Source: an uncultured Cryomorphaceae bacterium (GTDB lineage Bacteria > Bacteroidota > Bacteroidia > Flavobacteriales > Schleiferiaceae). Taken from it: a stretch of 45,063 nucleotides of DNA. Below the pieces are notes generated by a model that worked only from the letters and a program-made list of their open reading frames with translations, made no database searches and was not told where the DNA came from. Shown here one piece after another: positions 8,422 through 17,590 of the stretch (its first letter is position 1; every line of letters begins with the position of its first letter). The stretch is from positions 1 through 45,063 of the forward strand of contig CAJVWI010000016.1 of NCBI GenBank assembly GCA_913009655.1, given 5' to 3'. The position numbers were made by a program, and so were the translations under genes.

Positions 8422-9898
8422 ACTGTATAATTTGTTCAAGTACCAGTTTTATAGCAGTGTCACTAGCAGCTACTCTATGTAATTCCACTGAGAAAAAGAC
8501 TTCATTTATCTTGTTAGGGTCACCTAAATATTTTCGTCTTACTCCAACTATATTATCGCCTTGCCAACCACTAAGTTTTGTTAGCTGAGCTCTGTAAAAT
8601 GGCTCCGCATCGGCAGAGGGGATAATGGGGCTAATTCCAATAAGAATACTAGAGGGATTTAGATCAGGGTAATTCCCCGGAACTTGGGGAATTATAGCAC
8701 TATCGGAAACAAGCCTAACTTGGCCACTTGAGGTTACAATTCCATTCATTGGGAATGAACCCAAATAGGGGGATAAATCTGTTGACGGACCAAACGAAGT
8801 GGTTGTTAATAGTTTCCCTTCATTTGTGCAGTATTGTTGTAAAGCTAACGCCATGTGCGCAAGTAACGGTTGAGTGACCCCAGTAAAGGGATCTAGAGCA
8901 TTATCAGAATTCGTTACTACTAAAACCTTTTGATATTGGCTAAGAATATGCTTGAAAGTGGGGTTCCAATAGTATGGACGAGACTCTCCATTATTCGCCT
9001 CTAAATCGAGTATGTCAAATCCAATGGGAATTGTAGATAGCCATCCAGAATATAAATTGGTTATTGCGGATGTTTGGCTGGATACAAAAAGAAGATCTGA
9101 ACTTGGCTTTGTTAATATTACTGGCAGTGCACTATCAGCAGTGCTAATAGCTCCTGCAATATCGGTTACCCTCACTTGAAAAATATTTGCGCTATCTATT
9201 TTGATTCCTGTAACTTCCGAATATGATGGTTCTGAATTATTGCCATAGTATAATTCAGCTTGAAACGGAGAGATCAGATCCTCATTTAAAACAAATGTCA
9301 CCTGACTTTGATTAGGATTTAAAGCAAACCAAGAGCCTTCATTAAATCGAAATTCAGCAGATTGAATTGTTTCATCCCCATCGGGATCTGTAGCATCCCA
9401 CTTGTATGTTAAAACTCCAATATTTGTACCAAAACTTTGGGTTGCTTTATCTATCAACGCTATTGGAGGAGAATTCTTGAGAGGTATATTGACGGAAGCA
9501 GGAGTTGGGTCAATCAATCCTTCATTATCTATTGACCTGACTCTTAATTTAATATCAGTAGTGTCTTGTCCTTCTGGTATAGAAAAATTAAAAGTACTGT
9601 CCTGCTTTAAGGTTCGTTTCCAGTTATAATTAGTCTCAACACCAGGGATTGATATGCTGTCAATAGAAATATCATAACCTACAATATATCCATCGCGATC
9701 AGTTCCGTACCATGACATTTGAACGATAGAATTTAATCTGTTCGGGCCACTTAAGTTGATTGCATCAATTGCGAGCCTAGTGTCTGGAGGCAAATTTTCA
9801 TGAGCTTTTCCTCGGTCACAGCCTATAAAAATAAGTACCACCGAAAGAGATAAAATCTTCAATGGATCAAATGAAAAATTAGGCGTAAAGACTTTCAT
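8405..9898 (-). CDS. Lipoprotein with Ig/Fn3-like N-half and a Rossmann-like C-half, unknown function
   Basis: A 497-residue protein with lipobox FIGC (C27). Residues ~35-270 look like two immunoglobulin/fibronectin-like domains (MSWYGTDRDGYIVGYDISID; YKWDATDPDGDE). Residues ~275-497 start DLLFVSSQTSAITNLYSGWL and contain KVLVVTNSDNALDPF, alternating strands and helices that resemble a glutamine-amidotransferase or Rossmann-like fold. No catalytic triad is evident. It sits between the OB-fold T9SS gene (10-base gap) and the TBDR (17-base overlap), so it is co-expressed with the receptor. A periplasmic or surface partner of the TBDR is my inference. I do not recognise a named family. Confidence 0.7.
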   Translation of the reverse strand: MKVFTPNFSFDPLKILSLSVVLIFIGCDRGKAHENLPPDTRLAIDAINLSGPNRLNSIVQMSWYGTDRDGYIVGYDISIDSISIPGVETNYNWKRTLKQDSTFNFSIPEGQDTTDIKLRVRSIDNEGLIDPTPASVNIPLKNSPPIALIDKATQSFGTNIGVLTYKWDATDPDGDETIQSAEFRFNEGSWFALNPNQSQVTFVLNEDLISPFQAELYYGNNSEPSYSEVTGIKIDSANIFQVRVTDIAGAISTADSALPVILTKPSSDLLFVSSQTSAITNLYSGWLSTIPIGFDILDLEANNGESRPYYWNPTFKHILSQYQKVLVVTNSDNALDPFTGVTQPLLAHMALALQQYCTNEGKLLTTTSFGPSTDLSPYLGSFPMNGIVTSSGQVRLVSDSAIIPQVPGNYPDLNPSSILIGISPIIPSADAEPFYRAQLTKLSGWQGDNIVGVRRKYLGDPNKINEVFFSVELHRVAASDTAIKLVLEQIIQYDFNW

Positions 9899-9908
9899 TT
9901 ATAATTTC

Positions 9909-12131
9909 TTAGCGAGATATAATTACCTGATATATCTGATTGTCAGATTCATAATTGATATGAAGGAAATATGTACCATTATGTAAATACTCTACAGATA
10001 TTTCTTCTATATCGTTATTTAATTTACCTGAAATAAGACTTCGACCTAAAACATCAATAATCATATAACAACTATTCTTAGGCCCTGTTAAAGTCATATT
10101 ATTTTGAGCTGGGTTAGGATAAACTGAGAATAGGCTTTTGGAATTCCTATCGGATTCATTTAATCCAATACTAGATATTGGCAAAGCTGTAGTGTCAAGC
10201 TGAATATTAATACCAATAAAATCATCATTGTTTCTTGGTAAAACCCGGTAATTACCAAAGGCATAAAACATAATGCCATCTATGGCCGTCATTTTCATAG
10301 TATCACTTACGGCAATTGGATTTACTTCCATTTGACCGTCAATACTGTCGTATCGCAATTCCGTAACTAATTGAACAAAGAGGGAACTGAATGAAGTGGC
10401 TGATTGCCTTCCCGCTGAGACAATTGCTCGATTCCAATATCCCGCATTTAGGGTGTTAGAGATACCATAATCTCCAAAACCTAAATTTGGTTGACTTATC
10501 AAAAGGTCTTGCGAGTTTGGATCTTCCATTCTAACAAGGCAGCCTTCATGTTTTTCCCAAGCAAATCCATACTTACTAATACTATCACTAGGATTTACAA
10601 TTGTTGGGACAGCCTGTTGAAGTTGTCCCGTTTTATTTATGGAAGAAACATTTAATCTGGTCATACCGTAGTATTCTTCTATTGTTCCTGAAACTTGAAC
10701 CTCTTCATTTCTGAAAAATTGTGTTATCCCTGAGCCTACGCACCAAATCCCACTCCAGGGGCCTCCTCCTTGGTCCTGAATGTATAAAAATCCTAGGTCA
10801 TGTTGTTTCGTAGAGGCCGTGACAATTCCTTTAACATTCACGTTCATTCCCGCATAGGGAGAATTACCATTATTTGCCAGTGAATATTGTAAATCTTGTA
10901 TTAAAAGACCACCTTGGCGAACAGTGTAATAATCAACATTTGGCTCTGCTTGACCAACAGGTGTTGTTGGGTAAAAAGAAACATTTGATTCATTATCTAT
11001 AGCTTTTATGTAATACCGGACAAAAGTTCCATTTGGATAGTTTGGAATCATTGCTTCGTACTCGTCAGTACTTCCAGCAGTAAGTGTCATAGATATTTTT
11101 CCAAATTGACTGGAACTTAAAGTTGTGTCAGAAGAAAAATATAAAAAAACGGAATCAACAGTACCATCAAAATCAGTTATTGAGCAAATAATATCTACTG
11201 ACTGATTTGGGGTAGGGACCATAGGGTCTCGTTCAAAATTAGAAATATATGGAGGTGCATAAGCAATTTGATAGTGGCTGGAGTCAAAAGGATTTAATTC
11301 ATAACCCCGAGATCCAGAATTTAGAAGACATCCATTTCCATCATGGCGAACCATTCCCTTGAGGCTCGAGTAAAAAGTTCCAGGAACAGGAGTCAAAAAA
11401 GAACCTGTAGTTTGCGGCGAATAAGGATTTACTGTCTGCCAAGAAGGAGTTTTCTGGGCCAGAAACCGATCGGATACATTTATTTTATTCCCATTTCCGT
11501 CAACGCAATTAAAACTTACTCTGTTTCCGCTAAAAGGAATAACCTCAGTTACCGTTACATTATTAAATTCAACAAAGCTATTTTCCCATTGCTCCCCAGT
11601 CGCTAAAATATTCACTCTAAGGTCATCATTTAAATCCCCAATACTTATTTGAGCCGGAGAGGGAGTAGATCGGGTTCCTATTACTTGTAAACTATTTCCG
11701 TTGAGCGCTTCAATTTGAGTGCCGTTGTTATAATCACTGAGGGTACCTGTAAATTTTATTAAGTCTCCAGGAAGTAAATATTCTATGTTAGGAAGGGGTA
11801 ATAGCTGACCTTGGTTATTTGTGTAAACACCCATTATTTCGATTCCTCTAAATGGCCCGGGGGCTCCGTTTCCAACAGTATCAACAATAAAAATAAATGG
11901 ACGATGCCCCCCTTGAACAGATCCTGAAGCGACTTCTGAGACATCTCCTGGAACTACCACAATTCCATAAGTCATAACGGTATCTCCATAATAACTGGAT
12001 GTGTCATTACAGTTTGCTAAGTCTGTGGCACTAACATATTGAAGGTCAGATATACTTGTATAGGAGATGTTTTGACTTTTTCCTCCAAAGGAAATTAAGA
12101 CAATTGAAATTACAGAGATAAGTTGCTTCAT
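9909..12131 (-). CDS. T9SS-exported OB-fold protein
   Basis: A 740-residue protein with signal peptide (MKQLISVISIVLISFGGKSQ) and a type A sorting domain (YPNPAQNNMTLTGPKNS to the terminal IYQVIISR, ~672-740). Two OB-fold-like regions are visible. One covers roughly residues 45-200 (DTVMTYGIVVV... GDLIKFTGTLSDYNNGTQIEAL). The other covers ~420-520 (GMNVNVKGIVTAST... FLYIQDQGGGPWSGIWCV... EVQVSGTIEEYYGMTRL). A beta-sandwich region (~295-400, with VDSVFLYFSSD) separates them. This OB type occurs in extracellular nucleases such as YhcR and ExeM, where it accompanies the catalytic domain. Here the catalytic EEP is a separate gene two positions upstream. I infer nucleic-acid binding at the cell surface, but OB folds also bind sugars and proteins. 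Confidence 0.75.
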   Translation of the reverse strand: MKQLISVISIVLISFGGKSQNISYTSISDLQYVSATDLANCNDTSSYYGDTVMTYGIVVVPGDVSEVASGSVQGGHRPFIFIVDTVGNGAPGPFRGIEIMGVYTNNQGQLLPLPNIEYLLPGDLIKFTGTLSDYNNGTQIEALNGNSLQVIGTRSTPSPAQISIGDLNDDLRVNILATGEQWENSFVEFNNVTVTEVIPFSGNRVSFNCVDGNGNKINVSDRFLAQKTPSWQTVNPYSPQTTGSFLTPVPGTFYSSLKGMVRHDGNGCLLNSGSRGYELNPFDSSHYQIAYAPPYISNFERDPMVPTPNQSVDIICSITDFDGTVDSVFLYFSSDTTLSSSQFGKISMTLTAGSTDEYEAMIPNYPNGTFVRYYIKAIDNESNVSFYPTTPVGQAEPNVDYYTVRQGGLLIQDLQYSLANNGNSPYAGMNVNVKGIVTASTKQHDLGFLYIQDQGGGPWSGIWCVGSGITQFFRNEEVQVSGTIEEYYGMTRLNVSSINKTGQLQQAVPTIVNPSDSISKYGFAWEKHEGCLVRMEDPNSQDLLISQPNLGFGDYGISNTLNAGYWNRAIVSAGRQSATSFSSLFVQLVTELRYDSIDGQMEVNPIAVSDTMKMTAIDGIMFYAFGNYRVLPRNNDDFIGINIQLDTTALPISSIGLNESDRNSKSLFSVYPNPAQNNMTLTGPKNSCYMIIDVLGRSLISGKLNNDIEEISVEYLHNGTYFLHINYESDNQIYQVIISR

Positions 12132-12136
12132 AATGG

Positions 12137-14260
12137 TTATTTTAAAACTGTGAATTGACCCGTGAAAGAATCTCCAGAATCAAGATTCTCAACAGAGAAT
12201 AAATATATACCTCTTGAGAGGATTTGACTTTGATTTGTGAGTAAGTCCCATGCATGCTCACCTCCTGAAAATTTTATATCATCAGTAGATTCTCCTGCAA
12301 AACTCTGGAACCAGCGAATATCAGATCCAGAATATTCCTGATTATGATAAAATCGATCTAAAATGTCTCCCGCAGGAGAAGTTATTGTTATTTGGCATCT
12401 AGCAGGCAGGTTTGCAAAAATTATTTTTCTACTTTCTTCTTGGAAATTAGATTGTCCTTCCCAAGCAGCTCCCGCATAATATGGGTTTGGATAAACATAT
12501 GGGGGGTGGGTTTGCATAGATAAAGTAGGAGGTGTTCCTGTGAATGCTCTAATATCATTTGCAAGAAAACTAGATTCTAAAGATTCGAGTTTTGTTGCCT
12601 CATTTCCTCGGTCAAAAGCCGTAATAGCAACAGCATGTTGCCACCCATTTGGGAGATTATCTATTTCATAATGATAATTATACGATACGGAATCACCAGT
12701 AAAAAAAATCGGAGTGCTAAGCTTTATATCGTCCATACCTGTTTCATAGAAAAGACCATTTCCTATTAGGTCAAATTCAGCGGCTCGAATAAAGTCGGAT
12801 GATAAATTTTGAGTACCCTCTACGTCAAATCCCAGTTTACTTAAGTAAATGCGATAACCTTCAAAATCTAGATCTTGAGTTATCGGGTCAACGCTTGATT
12901 CGGAGTTACTCGACCAGTACAAGTCAATTTTGTGATTCCCTGGTATTGCTCTGAACCTGGGAGCATCAGGCGGACTAGGAAGAATAAAGCGAGTTATTTG
13001 TCCATCGCCATCTCTATCTTCTCCTTCATCTAATATTCCATTAAAATTAATATCTTCTCCATTATATGCGACTTGAGCCCATTCTGCATTGGCTATAAAT
13101 CGTTCTTTTTGTTTACCTGTATTTGATGAATTAGGATTCCCATCTTCGGTTTTTTCTCCCATTACAAAAGCAAAAGCTAGATTGATTTTATCATTAGGTT
13201 TAAAATCATTAAAAGGCCCAACACTTATTAAATCGCTACGGTTTCCACTAGAATTTAATAACCCTTGAATGTCCATTCCAACTCCATTTTGACAAGGAGC
13301 ACTTTGCGGGTCTTCCCAGCACGGATTTTGGTTTAATCCATCAATAAGTTTAGAGTACCTCTGTTGATCAGAAGTGGGAAAGAAAAAAAGTGATTGTCCC
13401 GAGTTATTGAAAATCCACGCATTATAATGATCTTTAAAATTGAGATCAATCTTTGGATGATGAAATCCAAACTTATCTTCTGAGCCTAAAAATTTTTGTC
13501 CGATATAAGAGTCAGTAGCTCCAATATCTCCAGTTGCATCAAAGCAATAAGCCATGGCTAAACTATCGATATATCCATTGCCTCCTTGATTATAGAAGAC
13601 AGACCCACCTGATCCTGCAGGGGTTGAATTAATGTTGCGAACAACAGTATTTGCCCAAAGGCCGATATGAAGGTCTTCATATACCTCGGTCCCAGTGTTT
13701 TCTATTTCGACATTAGCAATTACAAAAAAGTCACTGAATCGATAATTCCAATTATATGTTGATAGGGTTATACTTAGCCCCATTGGGTTAATATGCCCTG
13801 AAATAGGTATTGATGTTCCGGGTATTAATAAATTCTCATCAGAAAAATTTGAAATAAAATCTTGATGAGAAATTGCACTAGAACTGTAGTTGGGATTATC
13901 AGTCAATGACGAGATAATTTCCATTCCCCCATTTGAGTTTGTAAACTCAAATCCACCTCTTCCAGGAGCATAACCTTGAGGAGCGTCATAAGCGCTGGTA
14001 CTTACTCGAATGGCTCCACTTTGATCAATCCCTCCAATCCAAATACCACTTTCAAAAAGATGTTCGGTCCCTGACCCAGCCGGGTATTCGCCGCTTGGTT
14101 GACCACTTCCATCTTTATATCCTCGAAACGCATTACCAAATGTTCCCACATTTGTAACCGTCATTCTTACATTACTCGCTGTTGTTAAATTCTCAACAAA
14201 TCCTTGTCCCCAAAGAGGCATACAAGAGCAAATCAGCAGTAAAAAATTCATCCATCTCAT
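12137..14260 (-). CDS. Large secreted protein with FlgD-Ig/T9SS-like C-terminus, unknown function
   Basis: A 707-residue protein with signal peptide (MRWMNFLLLICSCMPLWGQ). It has a conserved opening (NVRMTVTNVGTFGNAFRGY), a long beta-rich body, a Ca-binding-like stretch EDINFNGILDEGEDRDGDGQ (~405-425), a fibronectin-like domain (~435-560, DLDFEGYRIYLSK) and a C-terminal domain starting VYPNPYYAGAAW. It ends SRGIYLFSVENLDSGDSFTGQFTVLK-like, typical of FlgD-Ig/T9SS tails. I believe similar proteins occur across Bacteroidota and Ignavibacteria without assigned function. The start overlaps the EEP stop by 4 bases and the stop lies 5 bases before the OB-fold gene, so this is one transcript. A structural or adhesin-like surface role is the simplest guess. 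Confidence 0.7.
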   Translation of the reverse strand: MRWMNFLLLICSCMPLWGQGFVENLTTASNVRMTVTNVGTFGNAFRGYKDGSGQPSGEYPAGSGTEHLFESGIWIGGIDQSGAIRVSTSAYDAPQGYAPGRGGFEFTNSNGGMEIISSLTDNPNYSSSAISHQDFISNFSDENLLIPGTSIPISGHINPMGLSITLSTYNWNYRFSDFFVIANVEIENTGTEVYEDLHIGLWANTVVRNINSTPAGSGGSVFYNQGGNGYIDSLAMAYCFDATGDIGATDSYIGQKFLGSEDKFGFHHPKIDLNFKDHYNAWIFNNSGQSLFFFPTSDQQRYSKLIDGLNQNPCWEDPQSAPCQNGVGMDIQGLLNSSGNRSDLISVGPFNDFKPNDKINLAFAFVMGEKTEDGNPNSSNTGKQKERFIANAEWAQVAYNGEDINFNGILDEGEDRDGDGQITRFILPSPPDAPRFRAIPGNHKIDLYWSSNSESSVDPITQDLDFEGYRIYLSKLGFDVEGTQNLSSDFIRAAEFDLIGNGLFYETGMDDIKLSTPIFFTGDSVSYNYHYEIDNLPNGWQHAVAITAFDRGNEATKLESLESSFLANDIRAFTGTPPTLSMQTHPPYVYPNPYYAGAAWEGQSNFQEESRKIIFANLPARCQITITSPAGDILDRFYHNQEYSGSDIRWFQSFAGESTDDIKFSGGEHAWDLLTNQSQILSRGIYLFSVENLDSGDSFTGQFTVLK

Positions 14261-15552
14261 AATGGCAATCTTATAGTTCGGGTTTGATTTTTTCTATTTT
14301 GAATTCTAATTAAAATAATTCCTGACTTAGTATCTATGGCGGGTAAAATAAATCGTGATTGAGTAATCACACCTTTTTTTATGACACGCCCTAGCATATC
14401 CATGCAGTACCACATTCCACCAATTGATGATTGACTAACACTTAACCATAAAGCTCCACTTAAATCTTTCCATGCCCTTGCTGGGATATTAGAATATTCA
14501 TCTTTTCCTATTTGAAGCCTTTCAATATCTAATTCAATTGATACAGGTAGATGATCTGACATTTCATAAAGTGCTGTTAAAATATTACTAGGGACTGAGT
14601 TATTTGTCGGAGAATTTATGGAATTATTGAAATGTAGACCATCATTTCCTAAGACCGATAATGATCCGGAAATATAGCTTATCCCAGAATTTCCAGTGGA
14701 AATATCATCATTGAAAAGCCAATGGTCAAATCGATCATCTAAACCACCCCCTGCAAAACATCCGTTATTTGTTGCACCATTTCTTGTAGACTGGCTATGA
14801 AGATTTCGGAAAGTATAATTATTATTCCAATTTCCAGGTTGATTTTCAGGATCATAAAATCTAGTACTAGACACAGAATAGTTTAGTAAATTTTGGAATC
14901 CAATTTCTTGGCTCTTTTTCATATTTAAATCTCCCGCTAAAAAATAATTTTCAGAAATAGAATTAGCATTTATATAAGCCATAATAGCTTTGGTTTCTCG
15001 ATCTCTAGCATTGATGTCAGAGGTAGATGATCCTGCTTTAAAATGTGCTGCAAACAAAGTAAAAAAGATTGTGTCTGGATCAACGCTCAGTAAGGAGTCT
15101 TTGTAATAAAATTCACATACGTCTATTGCTCTAACGAGGTTTTGATTACTTATGTCTTTTGTAATACTCCCTTGGCTCTTCAATCCAAGAATGGTCTTAT
15201 CAAAGTATATACCATTGACCAATGAGGAACCATTTGTATATAAATCTGTTTTTTCCCAACGAGTCTCACCATTTATATTCAAAGCATGTGTAAGTATTCT
15301 TGAATGAGCAGTTGAATTATAACCGTCTATTTCATTACAAACTAAAAGATGGGGATCGGCATAATTAACAATTTCATAGAGATAACCTTCTTTAGCAATG
15401 GGGTTGTTACTTGAAGATGGGCAATATGAAGGGTAGCTCCTATAGTTTAATAAGTTATAAGTCATCGCTTTTAGCCTTACGGGATCTTGCCCTAAAGACA
15501 CTAAGCTGCATAGAAAAAAAAGGTTGAAAAATAATAATCTCAAGGTGTTCAT
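14257..15552 (-). CDS. Secreted endonuclease/exonuclease/phosphatase (EEP) family protein with T9SS-like tail
   Basis: A 431-residue protein with a signal peptide (~1-21, ending SLGQ). The EEP signatures appear in order: TYNLLNY (N33), CNEIDG (E74), AAHFKAG (H170), LAGDLN (D208, N210), DDRFDHWLF (D276) and SDHLPV (D333, H334). All expected metal-binding and catalytic positions are present, so it should be an active metal-dependent phosphodiesterase. Nucleic acid is the likeliest substrate, though some EEPs act on lipids or inositol phosphates. Residues ~350-431 resemble a type A sorting domain (MDMLGRVIKKG... GIILIRIQNRKNQTRTIRL), pointing to the cell surface or exterior. It is the first gene of the minus-strand operon and divergent from the two-component pair. 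Confidence 0.85.
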   Translation of the reverse strand: MNTLRLLFFNLFFLCSLVSLGQDPVRLKAMTYNLLNYRSYPSYCPSSSNNPIAKEGYLYEIVNYADPHLLVCNEIDGYNSTAHSRILTHALNINGETRWEKTDLYTNGSSLVNGIYFDKTILGLKSQGSITKDISNQNLVRAIDVCEFYYKDSLLSVDPDTIFFTLFAAHFKAGSSTSDINARDRETKAIMAYINANSISENYFLAGDLNMKKSQEIGFQNLLNYSVSSTRFYDPENQPGNWNNNYTFRNLHSQSTRNGATNNGCFAGGGLDDRFDHWLFNDDISTGNSGISYISGSLSVLGNDGLHFNNSINSPTNNSVPSNILTALYEMSDHLPVSIELDIERLQIGKDEYSNIPARAWKDLSGALWLSVSQSSIGGMWYCMDMLGRVIKKGVITQSRFILPAIDTKSGIILIRIQNRKNQTRTIRLPL

Positions 15553-15627
15553 TTCAAGCGCGAAGTTACAGAAGGTTTGTCATCAATTTCAGCAAATATC
15601 TTGATTAAAAACCATCTGAATTTATAA

Positions 15628-15646
15628 GAGTTAAAAAATTTAACTC
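15628..15646. promoter_or_regulatory. Perfect 8-bp inverted repeat, candidate operator
   Basis: GAGTTAAA-AAA-TTTAACTC is a perfect dyad with 8-bp arms and a 3-base centre, lying between the divergent units. It could be a dimeric regulator site. It has no trailing U-run on either strand and lies upstream of both units, so it is not a terminator. Confidence 0.45.
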
Positions 15647-15753
15647 ATTTAAGAATATTTATATTCATATTTTTTATCGTAAACATAATTGACAAAAGAT
15701 ACAATTGATATTAAATAATTGTAAAGTAGAGATGTAACTGGGCTAAAGTCTGG

Positions 15754-15761
15754 TATTTTTG
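15754..15761 (+). promoter_or_regulatory. Putative -7 element for the response regulator gene
   Basis: TATTTTTG matches TAnnTTTG exactly and lies 35 bases before the ATG. No TTG is found 19-22 bases upstream, so only half of the promoter signature is present. Confidence 0.35.
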
Positions 15762-15796
15762 AGAAAATTTATATTGTTAATTAAAAATTAATTTTA

Positions 15797-16480
15797 ATGA
15801 GTGAGACCACTATACTTTTGGTTGATGATGATCCTGATATAAGAGAAATTATAAGCTTCAACCTAAGAAAAGAAGGGTATAATGTGGAAATAGCAAAGGA
15901 TGGGGTTCAGGGTGTCGAAATGTGTAAGAAGTATAAGCCAGACATTGTTCTTATGGATGTTATGATGCCAAAAATGGATGGTATGGAAGCTTGCGAGGCA
16001 ATAAGGGCAAACCTGGAGACAAAAGACACTTTAATCGCCTTTTTAAGCGCTAGAGGTGAAGATTATTCTCAGTTGGCTGGTTTTGATGCTGGAGGCGATG
16101 ATTATATAGCTAAACCAATCCGACCAAAGATATTGATCAGTAGGATCAAAGCATTGCTGAGAAGAAATAATAATACTCAGGATAATAATACTCAATTATT
16201 TGAGCTTGGAGATTTAAAAATCGATTTAGAGCAATATCAAGTTTTGAAATCAGGAATTCCCATTGAAATGCCACGTAAAGAGTTTGAACTTCTATACTTA
16301 CTCGCTAGTAAGCCTGGAAAGGTATTTTCTCGAGATTCTATAATGGATAAAGTATGGGGCACAGAGGTAATTGTTGGGGGAAGAACAATCGACGTCCATA
16401 TTCGAAAAATAAGAGAAAAAATCGGGAATGAATACATTAAGACCGTTAAAGGTGTTGGTTACAAATTCATAAGAGAATAA
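15797..16480 (+). CDS. OmpR/PhoB-family response regulator
   Basis: A 227-residue two-domain regulator. The receiver domain (1-~120) has the acidic pocket D10-D11-D12, phospho-acceptor D54 in VLMDVMMPKMDG, S84 and K106 (AKPIRP). Residues ~130-227 are an OmpR-type winged helix (MPRKEFELLYLLASKPGKVFSR... VGGRTIDVHIRKIREKIG... VKGVGYKF). It should be phosphorylated by the next gene's kinase and then bind DNA as a dimer. Its stop overlaps the kinase start (TAATG). PhoB-like in overall form, but OmpR/PhoB members control many processes and the target is unproven. It is transcribed divergently from the nuclease/TBDR operon, making that operon a candidate target. Confidence 0.93.
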   Translation: MSETTILLVDDDPDIREIISFNLRKEGYNVEIAKDGVQGVEMCKKYKPDIVLMDVMMPKMDGMEACEAIRANLETKDTLIAFLSARGEDYSQLAGFDAGGDDYIAKPIRPKILISRIKALLRRNNNTQDNNTQLFELGDLKIDLEQYQVLKSGIPIEMPRKEFELLYLLASKPGKVFSRDSIMDKVWGTEVIVGGRTIDVHIRKIREKIGNEYIKTVKGVGYKFIRE

Positions 16481-17565
16481 TGTTAGATCGTCCCAGAAGA
16501 ATCGGATTGTTAGTGGCTGTTTTTTTTGGAACCATTGTATGGTTTAGTCTAATCGCAATACTTTATATAACACCTTCGTCAACTCATTTATTTGAAAAGA
16601 ATTCCATTCCCATTCTTGAAATATCTCTTCTGAGTGTTTTAGCCGCAACTGCAATTGCTTTTATTATTGAAGCTCTGGTTCGACAGTTTTTTTTGTCTAG
16701 ATCACTTGAGATCAGTAAAATTATTGGGAATTCAGATAGTCAATTGCAAGTTAGGTCAAAGGATATTAATTTAATTAAAAAAGCCAAATTTGGAACTAAA
16801 ATTGATAACCAAAATAAGAATGAATATTTAGTTAATTTGCAAAATAGAGATGATGTACGAAGAGAGTTTATCGCGAATCTATCCCATGAATTAAAGAACC
16901 CTATTTTTAATATTCAAAGTTATTTGCTGACCCTTATTGATGGAGTAGAGGATCCGGAAATCAATCACAAATATTTAAAAAAAGCGAATCGAAATGTTGC
17001 GAGGATGATACGTCTCATGCGAGATATGGATGTTTTAGCTCATCTTGAGTCTAATAAGCTCGTGTTAAACAAGGAATCGTATAATTTGATAACTCAAATA
17101 GACGATGCTCTGGATCAAATGTCAGAGAGAATAGAGCAATCAAATATTGAGATAGTTAGAGATTATAATCCCAATACTAATTACATTGTATTTGGAGATT
17201 TTGAACGGATGGAACAGGTTTTTCTCAATTTAATTAGTAATGCTGTTAAATATTCAGATGCTCAGGATAAAAACCCCTTCATTAAAATCTCAATTCAAGA
17301 TCACGGTAGTTTAATTTATGTTATTATCGCAGACAATGGAGTAGGTATTTCAAAAGAAGATAAGCAAAGAATTTTCGAAAGATTCTACAGGGCTGATAGA
17401 AGCAGAACTCAAGTAGGTAAAATTGGTGGGACAGGACTAGGTCTGGCAATTGCAAAACATATTATTGAAGCACACGGACAAACAATAAAAGTGACTTCAA
17501 AATTGGGAAGTGGGTCGGCATTTTCCATTTCAATTACAAAACCGAATAAACAAATAATTACTTAA
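16480..17565 (+). CDS. PhoR-like sensor histidine kinase
   Basis: A 361-residue membrane kinase. Two transmembrane helices (~8-30 and ~45-67) enclose only a short external loop, so any signal is probably sensed in the membrane or through a partner. The HisKA H-box is FIANLSHELKNP (H136). The HATPase domain has the N-box (FLNLISNAVKYS), G1 (DNGVGIS), F-box (FERFYR) and G2 (GTGLGLAIAKHI). There is no evident HAMP or PAS domain, which makes it smaller than full PhoR proteins. The start overlaps the regulator stop by one base, so the pair is translationally coupled. Confidence 0.93.
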   Translation: MLDRPRRIGLLVAVFFGTIVWFSLIAILYITPSSTHLFEKNSIPILEISLLSVLAATAIAFIIEALVRQFFLSRSLEISKIIGNSDSQLQVRSKDINLIKKAKFGTKIDNQNKNEYLVNLQNRDDVRREFIANLSHELKNPIFNIQSYLLTLIDGVEDPEINHKYLKKANRNVARMIRLMRDMDVLAHLESNKLVLNKESYNLITQIDDALDQMSERIEQSNIEIVRDYNPNTNYIVFGDFERMEQVFLNLISNAVKYSDAQDKNPFIKISIQDHGSLIYVIIADNGVGISKEDKQRIFERFYRADRSRTQVGKIGGTGLGLAIAKHIIEAHGQTIKVTSKLGSGSAFSISITKPNKQIIT

Positions 17566-17590
17566 CCCAACTTAGTCTTAAATTGCGAGT

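Larger units (their letters stand above)
15553..15796. promoter_or_regulatory. Divergent intergenic region between nuclease/TBDR operon and two-component genes
   Basis: This 244-bp AT-rich gap must hold promoters for both directions. It is the longest gene-free stretch here. It contains the inverted repeat at 15628-15646 and a plus-strand -7-like TATTTTTG at 15754-15761. On the minus strand GATATTTG (15593-15600) is one mismatch from TAnnTTTG, 40 bases before the EEP start. I see no tRNA or stable structured RNA. Confidence 0.5.

Noticed and set aside
5563-8439. TonB receptor as part of a SusC/SusD polysaccharide locus
   Set aside because: No SusD-like gene or carbohydrate-active enzyme lies in the operon, and the neighbours are EEP/OB/PorV-type proteins.
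8405-8439. Frameshift between the lipoprotein and the TonB receptor
   Set aside because: The overlap shrinks to 17 bases with the ATG at 8421, both proteins are complete, and a signal peptide begins there.
15628-15646. Inverted repeat as a transcription terminator
   Set aside because: It lies upstream of both divergent genes, has a nearly all-AT stem and no U-tract.
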